DNA from: Asaia krungthepensis NRIC 0535
GTDB taxonomy: Bacteria > Pseudomonadota > Alphaproteobacteria > Acetobacterales > Acetobacteraceae
Direction of reading: 5' to 3'
DNA length: 64,000 nt
Assembly: GCF_025995175.1 (NCBI RefSeq)
Contig: NZ_BAPV01000043.1
Coordinates: 80,903-144,902 of the forward strand
A program made the translations under genes and the position numbers. This document shows, in pieces, positions 8,108-15,851 of the stretch. The notes under the pieces are model-generated. The model was given only the letters and a program-made list of their open reading frames with translations, was not told the DNA's origin and ran no database searches. Each line of letters starts with the position of its first letter. Position 1 is the stretch's first letter.

Positions 8108-9670
8108 ATGCTTTCACATACTGAGCGTGCCCCTGTCGTCATCATTGGCGCCGGGCTCGGCGGCTTGGCTGCGGCCTGCGTGCTGAGCGCGCGCGGACAC
8201 CGGGTCGTGGTTTGCGAGGCCAATGAGTGGACAGGAGGCAAGGCTGCCGAGCTGAACCAGGATGGGTTCCGCTTCGATATGGGGCCGACCATCCTCACCC
8301 TCCCCTCCGTCTTGCGGAGAATCATCGGTGAAACCGGGCACCGTCTTGAAGACAGGCTCGATCTGCGCCGCCTGGATCCGCAATGGCGATGCTTCTTCGA
8401 CAACGCGGCGCCGATCGACCTCGTCGAGGATGTGGCTGTGATGGCGTCGAAACTCGAAACGCTTCATCCGGGCGACGGCAAGGGGTACGAGGATCTTCTG
8501 GCCGTGAGCGAGCGTCTGCATGACATTTCGCGACGCTTCGTTTTCTGGAAATCGGTCGGTGGTCTTCGCGATACCATGGATCTGGGTGAGACGTTCAACC
8601 CGGCCACGATGCGCGATGTCCTGGCTCTGAGGATGCATTCCACGCTGGGGAGGGAAATACGCAAGCGCATTGGCAATACTCAGGCGGTCCAGATTTTCGA
8701 CCATTTCACCCAATATGTCGGCTCCAACCCGCTGGAAGCCCCGGCGGTGCTCACGGGTATCGCCCATATGCAGGTCGATGAGGGTATATGGTACCCGATT
8801 GGCGGCACCCGCGCCGTCCCGGTAGCCCTCCGCAAGCTCGCCGAGGAAAGAGGCGTGGTGTTCCGCACCGGATGCCGCATCCGGCGTATCGTTCACGATG
8901 CTACGCACGTCTCAGGTGTAGAGACCGAGGATGGCGAGATAATCACGGCCTCGGCGGTAGTTTCCAACATGGATACAGTAAGAACCATGCAGGAACTCAT
9001 TGATCGAAAGCGCGCGCCCCGGGCATTCCGCCAATTCAGACGACAGTGGAAATCGCGCGAACCGGCTTGCTCCGGGGTCGTGCTCTATCTCGGCCTGAAC
9101 AAGGCCTATGACCATCTGGCCCATCACAACTTCGTATTCTCTCGCAATGCCGAGGAGGAGTTCGAGGCGATCTATCACCAGGGTCGCCCAGCGCCTGACC
9201 CCACCTGTTATCTGGCGGCCCCGGCACGCACAGAGCCGGAAACCGCGCCGGAAGGGGGAGAAGCACTCTATGTTCTGGTCCATACACCCTATCTACGCCC
9301 CGGACAGAACTGGGCGGAGATGTTCCCCGGTTACCGCAAGGTCATTCTGGACAAGTTGAAGAACGCGGGGGGTATGCCGGATATCGAAGAGCGCATCGTG
9401 TCAGAACACCATCTGACGCCCATCGACATCCATCAACGGTACTCCCCTCAGGCTGGAGCCATTTACGGGCTTGCGAGCCATGGGCGTCTCTCAGGGGGTT
9501 TCAAGCCGGCCAATCGCTCAGCGGAACTCAAAGGTCTCTATATGGCTGGGGGCAGCGCGCATCCGGGCCCCGGTATGCCCATGGCCCTGATGTCGGGATG
9601 GATCGCCGCGGATTGCCTGGACCGCGATATAGCCGCCCCTGTGTCGGCCAGACTTGACCGTGCAGGCTGA
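8108..9670 (+). CDS. crtP: Second CrtN/CrtP-type carotenoid oxidase (FAD)
   Basis: A 520-residue paralogue of the preceding enzyme. VVIIGAGLGGLAAACVLSARG binds FAD, then WTGGKAAELNQDGFRFDMGPT, and the C-terminal LYMAGGSAHPGPGMPMALMSG closes the FAD site. HPGPGMPM is typical of CrtI/CrtN/CrtP proteins. The start at 8108 is set by GGAGAAG 9 bases upstream, although the frame is open 13 codons further. In C30 pathways the second paralogue oxidises the terminal methyl group of diaponeurosporene/diapolycopene to an aldehyde, which the upstream AldH could finish. The stop overlaps the acyltransferase start. Desaturation rather than terminal oxidation remains possible. Confidence 0.87.
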   Translation: MLSHTERAPVVIIGAGLGGLAAACVLSARGHRVVVCEANEWTGGKAAELNQDGFRFDMGPTILTLPSVLRRIIGETGHRLEDRLDLRRLDPQWRCFFDNAAPIDLVEDVAVMASKLETLHPGDGKGYEDLLAVSERLHDISRRFVFWKSVGGLRDTMDLGETFNPATMRDVLALRMHSTLGREIRKRIGNTQAVQIFDHFTQYVGSNPLEAPAVLTGIAHMQVDEGIWYPIGGTRAVPVALRKLAEERGVVFRTGCRIRRIVHDATHVSGVETEDGEIITASAVVSNMDTVRTMQELIDRKRAPRAFRQFRRQWKSREPACSGVVLYLGLNKAYDHLAHHNFVFSRNAEEEFEAIYHQGRPAPDPTCYLAAPARTEPETAPEGGEALYVLVHTPYLRPGQNWAEMFPGYRKVILDKLKNAGGMPDIEERIVSEHHLTPIDIHQRYSPQAGAIYGLASHGRLSGGFKPANRSAELKGLYMAGGSAHPGPGMPMALMSGWIAADCLDRDIAAPVSARLDRAG

Positions 9671-10439
9671 CCGGGAGCGGTTTGGCGGTCGCTCGCCATT
9701 TCTCGCCTACTGGGTCAGCCGGGCGCTGACGATGCGCGCCGCACGGCATTTTTCGTCCATCCGGTGGTCAGGGGAGCGCCCCTCCCCGCACCCGGGACAG
9801 GGAGTGATTTTCTATACCAACCATCCGTCATGGTGGGATCCCGCGCTTTTTGCTCTGATCCAGTCCCGATTTTTTCCTGATCGACCCGGCTTTGGCCCGA
9901 TTGATGCCGCGGCTCTCGCAAGATATCCGTTGCTGGGCAAGGCTGGATTCCTGCCTGTCAATCCGCGCTCACTGTCATCGATCCGTGACATGATCAGGTC
10001 ATGCCGCGCGATACTGTCTGCTGGTGGGATATTCTGGATCACGGCGCAGGGTGAGTTTACCGACACACGACGGCGTCCAGTCAGTCTTCGGCCAGGGATT
10101 GCCCATCTCGCCCTTGATTCAGCCGACGCGATGATCGTCCCGGTAGCCCTTGATTACTGTTACGGTACGGAGGCACGCGCGGAAGCCTTCATCCGGTTTG
10201 GCAAACCGCTCAGTCGCGCCGAACTTGGGGCCACACGTCCGGAAGTTCACCATCGTCTCGAGACAGAGCTTGAAGCGACGCTCGAGGCGTTGAGCCATGA
10301 CGTCGCACATAGACGATTGGATCAGTTCAAAACTCTGGCCAAAGGGCGCGCGGGTATGGGGGGGCTCTACGCCGTTCTGCAAAGAATAGTCGCCATGATG
10401 AAGGGGCAGGAATATGAGCCACGTCACGCCCGTCGCTGA
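9654..10439 (+). CDS. PlsC-like acyltransferase of the carotenoid operon
   Basis: A 261-residue lysophospholipid-acyltransferase-type protein. The catalytic HX4D box is seen in FYTNHPSWWDPALF (~residue 60), and FWITAQGEFTD near residue 126 corresponds to the FPEGT-like acceptor loop. GIAHLALDSADAMIVPVALDY follows. It begins with TTG at 9654 overlapping the crtP end; an ATG at 9732 is a shorter alternative. It probably esterifies a fatty acid to the sugar of a glycosyl carotenoid, the job done in Staphylococcus by CrtO, although CrtO is not HX4D-type. Hence its role rests on position inside the operon. It overlaps the glycosyltransferase gene by 26 bases. Confidence 0.82.
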   Translation: MTVQADRERFGGRSPFLAYWVSRALTMRAARHFSSIRWSGERPSPHPGQGVIFYTNHPSWWDPALFALIQSRFFPDRPGFGPIDAAALARYPLLGKAGFLPVNPRSLSSIRDMIRSCRAILSAGGIFWITAQGEFTDTRRRPVSLRPGIAHLALDSADAMIVPVALDYCYGTEARAEAFIRFGKPLSRAELGATRPEVHHRLETELEATLEALSHDVAHRRLDQFKTLAKGRAGMGGLYAVLQRIVAMMKGQEYEPRHARR

Positions 10440-11526
10440 TAAGCGGGGCATGCGTCACCGGGAATACGCTGTATTCGGCCTTTCCATGCTCCCCTTCGCC
10501 ATAGCGGTGCTCAATCTGCGTGCCATCGGCCGCGCGCCGGCTGCGCTTGGACGCGCCACGCAGAGTGTCTCTGTCCTGATCCCTGCGCGTAATGAGGGCG
10601 CGCAGATCACGGAGGCGCTGAATGCCGTTTTGGCAAATGGCCGAGCCGTGAAGGAGGTCATTGTTCTCGATGACAAGTCGAGCGATGACACGGCAGAGCG
10701 TGTGCGTGCTTTCCCCGACCCACGTGTGACGCTGGTTGAGGGAAGCGACCTCCCTCAGGGCTGGTGCGGCAAGAACCATGCCTGCGCGCAGCTGGCGGCG
10801 GTAGCATCCTCCCCGTGGATGCTGTTTATCGATGCCGATGTTCGCTTGGCCGCTGATGCTGTCTCCCGCCTCCTCGGCGCTTCGCCGGGGGCCGACTTCA
10901 TCAGTGGCGTGCCGCGCCAGGAAACCCGCTCCTTTTTCGAGTGGCTCCTCCTCCCATTTATCGACGTGCTTCTATTTGGCTACCTGCCTCTTGCTCTCGA
11001 TAAGGGGCGGGCAAGCGCCCTTGCCGCGGCATGCGGGCAATTGGTCTTCGTCCGGCGTGACGCTTATCAGGCGGTAGGTGGACACGGCGCTGTTCACGAC
11101 AGACTGCATGATGGTCTTGCCCTCTCGCGCGCCATGCGCAAGCGCGGCTTTGCGACCAGACTTGTCGACGCCACCGATCTGGCAAGCTGCCGCATGTATC
11201 GCAATGGCGGCGAAGTCTATGCGGGCCTCATCAAGAACGCAACCGAGGGGCTTGCCGGACCTGTTGCGCTCCCGATCTGGACATTGTTGCTCGCTGGGGG
11301 GCACATTCTCCCGTTTCTGATGCGTGCCTCGCCTCTGGTTTGGGCGTCGCGCGCGGCCAGTATCGGTTTGCGGGGTCTCGTCGCTGCCCGCTGTCATCAG
11401 GGTTGGCGCACCGTCGCACTCAGCCCGCTCGGCACGTTTCTTCTTCTCTTTATCCAGTTTCATGCCCGCTTCAGGCATTTGCTGGGTCGTCCCGTCACGT
11501 GGAAAGGTCGCCACTATGAAACCTGA
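10414..11526 (+). CDS. crtQ: Family 2 glycosyltransferase, CrtQ-like
   Basis: A 370-residue GT-A glycosyltransferase. VSVLIPARNEGAQITEAL (~residues 48-65) starts the fold, VIVLDDKSSDDTAERV carries the first Asp pair, LFIDADVRLAADAVSRLL is the DXD metal site, and DGLALSRAMRKRGF is the base-containing ED-like region. One N-terminal helix and several C-terminal hydrophobic helices anchor it in the membrane. The terminal GRPVTWKGRHYET resembles CrtQ and HpnB-type enzymes. It probably attaches glucose to the carotenoid carboxylate. It overlaps both neighbours, so the five genes from crtN to the DUF2141 protein form one coupled operon. Confidence 0.85.
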   Translation: MSHVTPVADKRGMRHREYAVFGLSMLPFAIAVLNLRAIGRAPAALGRATQSVSVLIPARNEGAQITEALNAVLANGRAVKEVIVLDDKSSDDTAERVRAFPDPRVTLVEGSDLPQGWCGKNHACAQLAAVASSPWMLFIDADVRLAADAVSRLLGASPGADFISGVPRQETRSFFEWLLLPFIDVLLFGYLPLALDKGRASALAAACGQLVFVRRDAYQAVGGHGAVHDRLHDGLALSRAMRKRGFATRLVDATDLASCRMYRNGGEVYAGLIKNATEGLAGPVALPIWTLLLAGGHILPFLMRASPLVWASRAASIGLRGLVAARCHQGWRTVALSPLGTFLLLFIQFHARFRHLLGRPVTWKGRHYET

Positions 11527-11941
11527 ACTGCCATTGCTCGTGGCGCTACTGCTCCCTCTGACACCGGCGGCGGCGATTGCAGGTCCTGTCCAAGCGGTGA
11601 TCGAGAATGTGCCGGATGACACCGGCACGATACGCGTCGCGATCTGCCACGAGGATGAGTTTCTCAAGCCAAGCTGCGCGTTTCATGGCGAGATCCGCTC
11701 CACATCCCCCCGGGTCACGGTCAGCTTCCCCGATATTCCCGAAGGAACCTATGCCGTTCAGGCTTTTCAGGACCGCAATGCGAACGCGAAGCTCGACCGT
11801 TCCTTCATCGGCATCCCGAAAGAACCGATCGGGTTCTCTCGCAATCCAACAGTCCGCTTTGGACCGCCAAGCTTCGAAGAGTGCGCTGTGCATCTGACCG
11901 CTGCGGGCGGGACAATTGGCGTCACGCTGATCACGCGCTGA
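11516..11941 (+). CDS. Exported DUF2141 protein
   Basis: A 141-residue secreted protein. Residues 1-22 are a signal peptide (MKPELPLLVALLLPLTPAAA). The mature part has the DUF2141 pattern: TGTIRVAICHEDEFL, a beta sandwich, VSFPDIPEGTYAVQAFQDRN, NAKLDRSFIGIPKEPIGFSRN and a final G-x-V strand. Two cysteines (about residues 45 and 53) could form a disulfide. DUF2141 genes are repeatedly seen at the end of carotenoid operons, but no biochemical function is known; periplasmic handling of the pigment is a guess. The ATG at 11516 lies inside the end of the glycosyltransferase gene and gives a clean signal peptide. Confidence 0.85.
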   Translation: MKPELPLLVALLLPLTPAAAIAGPVQAVIENVPDDTGTIRVAICHEDEFLKPSCAFHGEIRSTSPRVTVSFPDIPEGTYAVQAFQDRNANAKLDRSFIGIPKEPIGFSRNPTVRFGPPSFEECAVHLTAAGGTIGVTLITR

Positions 11942-12401
11942 TTGAATCGGTCGTATCGCTCGAAGGGAAGGTAAGGGAAGAATCACGGGGTTCACCAGCT
12001 CGACCCCCTTACGATAAGCCTGGAGGTATGGGCCGCTATAATTTGTCCACCCGGTTCGAGGCATCCGTTATGAGGTAACGGGACGCCCTTCTTTCGGCTC
12101 AGGGCTCAAGGCGCTCGGTCCGACGTGGATGTCTAGGCAATCTACGCGTCCTGCGGCGATAATCAGTTCTCTCGCTCGGATTGTTTCAGGCCAAAAAAGA
12201 AATTGAGACTGATTGCTCCGCATTCACAGATCAACGTCGAAGAGAAAGGCGGGGGAATCAGTAAGATAGCCGTTCCCCCTCTCGCAGTGGCGACGTATCG
12301 CCACAATGCAGAGGAATCCTGACCCCGGACATGGAGCAGAAGCAGTGAGCGAAAGATACTCCAAGGGAGACTTATCCCCGGCGAAACAACTGCGGGTCGT
12401 T
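11942..12401. other. Gene-free spacer between the crt operon and a TonB receptor
   Basis: About 460 bases. I saw no credible coding frame, RNA gene or repeat here; open frames are short and lack ribosome sites. Both flanking genes end toward it, so it is only a convergent intergenic region. Confidence 0.5.
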
Positions 12402-12433
12402 TTCCCTCTCCTGCCGTGATGCAGGAGAGGGAA
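12402..12433 (-). terminator. Perfect 13-bp stem after the TonB receptor gene
   Basis: TTCCCTCTCCTGC (12402-12414) is perfectly complementary to GCAGGAGAGGGAA (12421-12433) across a 6-base loop. It starts 8 bases beyond the receptor stop on the minus strand. There is no T-run, but the stem strength and position argue for a transcription end. Confidence 0.6.
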
Positions 12434-12441
12434 GCGTGCAA

Positions 12442-15381
12442 TCAGAACGAGCGATTGACCTGCATGAACACGTAACGGCCGATCATTGCGCTGGAATAGA
12501 TGGCATTGGCCGTGTTTGTCGCGGTGTCGAACACGAAAGGCGGCCTCTTGTCGAGGATGTTGTTCACACCAGCCTCGAAGTTCCACTTGTTCCAACGGTA
12601 ATTCACCGTCACGTCATGGGTGAAGATGCCCGGCGTGCGCCATTGCCCTGCGGTCTGGCGTGTCAGATCCTCAGACATGTCGTTCCACACCATACCGCCC
12701 GTGTAGTGCAGCATATAGGTGAAGGCGAACGCGTTATGCTGCCACGTCGCGGTGGTGTAATTCGACACGCGAGGAATGCCGTTGGGCATGCCGACCGCCG
12801 ATGAGCCCTGGAAGAACAGGCGACCAGCGTAATTGTACCAGCTTCCGCCCGGCTCGTTCTGCTGCAGATAGGAAACGATCTGCTGCAGGTTGTTGCTCAG
12901 CGTGATCGAGTTCTCACGATTGATGCGGATACGATAATCCAGATCGAAATCGATGCCCGATGTCTTCAGCCCGCCGAGATTGTCATAGAGCGTGCTGACA
13001 TAGTTGATCTGCTGGTTCGACGAACGCGTGATGTCGGAGCAGTATTGCGGCGCTGAACCCGTATAGCAGGAATCGAGCACGTATTGTGCCGAAACCGCGC
13101 TGATGGCGTTCTTGATCGTGTAGTGCCAGTACTCCACAGAGGCCGAAAGGTTCGGAATCCAGCGCGGAGTGATGACTGTGCCGACCGTATAGGTGCGACC
13201 CGTTTCGGGACGCAGATTGCCGTTGCCGCCGCTGATGGCCGGAACCTGACCGGAATTGGCCACTTCGAATGTTGCAGGATTGATGCCCTGCTTCATGCAG
13301 TTGGCAATGACGGTCGGATTGCTGGCGCCGGAGCACGGATCATTCGCTGCGGCATAGCCAAGCGACTGACCCTGATAGAGTTCATACACATTAGGCTGAC
13401 GATAGGATGTACCGAGCGTTGCGCGGAAACGGATGTCGCGGATGGGCGCCCAGTTGATGCCCACTTTCCAGTTCTGTGTGTTGCCGAAGGTGTTGTAATG
13501 CGACCAGCGGCCCTGCGCGTCGATTGTCAGATCCTTCGCCAGGAATGCATCGCGCAGCAGCGGCAGCTTGGCCTCACCATAAATCTCGGTCGCATTGAAC
13601 CCGCCGCCCGTGTAGGACTGGGTGTTGCCGGTCGTGTCACCATTCACCGCGAGCGGATCGGGCGCGTAGCTGAGCTGTTCGCTGCGATGCTCAAGACCGA
13701 ATGCCAGACCCAGATCGCCACCATGCTCATACGGCATGCGCACAACCTTGTCGTTGTTCACACGCAGATTGAAGTCACGGATCATGTATTGCGAATGATC
13801 GTGCTGATTGAATTTGGCGTATGAAGCGCCCTGTTGCGACATGGGCGCAAACGGGTTCTGCAACGAGCATCCCGCTGCGGCCTGGCAGACAGTCGGATCA
13901 TAGGTGACGGCGCTGGACGCATCGGTCGGGTCAAGCTGGCGAATGCCGTATTCCTGAAGGATATGACGGTAATTGCCCATATTGTTGGTATCGTAACGCG
14001 CCTGGCTCACGCCATAACCCATTGACGCGTCATAATACCAGTTATGGGTAATCAGGCCGTTCATGCCGCCCGTGATCTGCAGGTTATCCGTCGCATATTC
14101 CTGACGGCGATCACCGAGATCCGTGTAGCGCTTCTGGACGACCGTATCGACGCCGAACGGGTTGTAAGGCGCATTGGCCGGCAAAGTCAGCGGGTTGGAA
14201 AGCTGCGAGGGGTAAATCGAGCCAGCCACCGGCGAAGGCGCCAGCGAAGCCGCTGCCGTCTTGTGGGCGTATCGAACATTTGCATAGAGATTGAAATGCT
14301 CATTGAACTTGTAATGGGCATCGCCGGACAGCACCGAGTTCTGCACGTAATTCGTGAGGCTCTGGTTATTGCCGTAATTATAGCGATTTGCTGCCGTATA
14401 GCGCGAGAACGTGCTGCCATCGCCATTCGAGATCAGTCCGGCGCCCGGACCGCTGAGGACGCGCGTATTCGAGGTATAGCCTGAGCCGTAGATGGGCGGC
14501 ACACCAGGGTCGTTTGAGGCCTGAACCAGACGCGACCAGTCGCGGTCACGCTGCATCACGGGGCCCTGCGTCAGGTACTGCCCGGCCAGAGTGATGTTGC
14601 CCTTGTCATGGTCGAAATTCCAGCCCTTGAAGCCGGAGATCAGACCTGTGCGGGAGTCCCCCTGATCGGTGATGCCGCCACGGATGGTCATGCCCCCTGT
14701 GGTCAGGTCATGGCGCAGCTTGATGTTGACCACACCCGAAACAGCATCGGCGCCGTACAGCTCGGAACCACCGTCCTTGAGGATTTCAACACTTGCAATC
14801 TGCTCGATGGGGATCGTGTTCAGATCGACGCAGGCGGCGCCGGGGTCCTGCGCCACGCGCTTGCCATCGATCAGGACAAGGACACGCTTCGAGCTGAGAT
14901 TGCGGATATCCGTGCAGGAAACGCCGCCAAAGCCATTGGTCTGGGTGTTGGAAGCGCCCGAGTTGCCGATTGATGGCAGACGCTGCAGGTAATCGCCCAG
15001 CGTGGTTGCGGCGGTCTGCTGGATCTGCTTGGCCGTGACGATCTGGACCGGGTTTGCGTTCTGGTTGTTCGAGCTGCGCAGCATCGACCCCGTCACGACA
15101 ATGCTCTCGCTTCCCCCTTCACTCACCCCGCTGGTCAACACGCGGGCGCGCGCGGCAGGCTTCGCGGCGGGCGCTGCCGTCGGGACTGCGGCGCGGCTGC
15201 CATCGGCCGCAACGTTCTGTTGACGTACCGGCATCGGCTTGGCCGCAGTGCTTTTATGACTGGCATGCTTGTGAACCTGCGTTGCAGCCATCGCAGCCGG
15301 AACCCCGCACCAGGACGAGGTCAGGACGGTGGCACCGAGAATCCTGGCAAGGATCGAATGGCACTTCATGAAGCGGATCAC
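12442..15381 (-). CDS. TonB-dependent outer-membrane receptor (979 aa)
   Basis: An outer-membrane active transporter. After a signal peptide (through PAAMAA, ~residue 32) comes an Ala/Pro/Lys-rich linker, then a TonB-box-like ESIVVTGS and the plug: NANPVQIVTAKQIQQ, LGDYLQRLPSIG, VLVLIDGKRVAQ and SVEILKDGGSELYGADAVSGVVNI. The rest is a 22-strand barrel with long extracellular loops containing cysteine pairs, ending in MIGRYVFMQVNRSF with a terminal Phe, the BAM signal. An ATG four codons downstream (15369) is an equally good start. The substrate is not readable. It belongs to the large non-siderophore group common in acetic acid bacteria and sphingomonads. It lies next to copper genes but shows no Met-rich motif, so a copper role is not supported. 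Confidence 0.9.
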   Translation of the reverse strand: MIRFMKCHSILARILGATVLTSSWCGVPAAMAATQVHKHASHKSTAAKPMPVRQQNVAADGSRAAVPTAAPAAKPAARARVLTSGVSEGGSESIVVTGSMLRSSNNQNANPVQIVTAKQIQQTAATTLGDYLQRLPSIGNSGASNTQTNGFGGVSCTDIRNLSSKRVLVLIDGKRVAQDPGAACVDLNTIPIEQIASVEILKDGGSELYGADAVSGVVNIKLRHDLTTGGMTIRGGITDQGDSRTGLISGFKGWNFDHDKGNITLAGQYLTQGPVMQRDRDWSRLVQASNDPGVPPIYGSGYTSNTRVLSGPGAGLISNGDGSTFSRYTAANRYNYGNNQSLTNYVQNSVLSGDAHYKFNEHFNLYANVRYAHKTAAASLAPSPVAGSIYPSQLSNPLTLPANAPYNPFGVDTVVQKRYTDLGDRRQEYATDNLQITGGMNGLITHNWYYDASMGYGVSQARYDTNNMGNYRHILQEYGIRQLDPTDASSAVTYDPTVCQAAAGCSLQNPFAPMSQQGASYAKFNQHDHSQYMIRDFNLRVNNDKVVRMPYEHGGDLGLAFGLEHRSEQLSYAPDPLAVNGDTTGNTQSYTGGGFNATEIYGEAKLPLLRDAFLAKDLTIDAQGRWSHYNTFGNTQNWKVGINWAPIRDIRFRATLGTSYRQPNVYELYQGQSLGYAAANDPCSGASNPTVIANCMKQGINPATFEVANSGQVPAISGGNGNLRPETGRTYTVGTVITPRWIPNLSASVEYWHYTIKNAISAVSAQYVLDSCYTGSAPQYCSDITRSSNQQINYVSTLYDNLGGLKTSGIDFDLDYRIRINRENSITLSNNLQQIVSYLQQNEPGGSWYNYAGRLFFQGSSAVGMPNGIPRVSNYTTATWQHNAFAFTYMLHYTGGMVWNDMSEDLTRQTAGQWRTPGIFTHDVTVNYRWNKWNFEAGVNNILDKRPPFVFDTATNTANAIYSSAMIGRYVFMQVNRSF

Positions 15382-15851
15382 CCAAAAGTAAGCAAGAGAG
15401 ACACAATGTTTCGGTTCTGTGTCGTTGCAGAACTAGCAGGCTACGCGCAAGCACCTTTGATTACAGATCGGTTGGAATGAGTCATATTGCGGACGTTATG
15501 TTGTCTTCCTGCAACATTCCTTAACATCGCCCTAACACAGACTCACACAGAGCCAGGATATATATCCTCCGCGCGATATTTTATGATTTTATATGCTGAT
15601 TAGGAACGTATTTAGGTAATATTATTACATAGCCAGTGGTCACCTGCCTTTCCGCTCGCGACACCCACACGCGCAAGGAGCTGTACTGGAGGGCACATGT
15701 CCAGTTTTGATCGCACGGCGCACATTCGCGGGCTTACGCATCCAGAGCATTGGACAGTGCCTATCGTTGAATTCGAGCATCATGATACGCAGGATACGAA
15801 TGTCCCAGCCCGGAAGACGCCTGTCGCGCCATAGCCCGGCGGGACGTGCGA
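15382..15851. other. AT-rich promoter region between TonB receptor and copA
   Basis: About 470 bases upstream of the minus-strand receptor. Bases ~15500-15640 are markedly AT-rich compared with the surroundings, as expected for its promoter. I recognised no operator consensus and no convincing gene. Confidence 0.4.
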
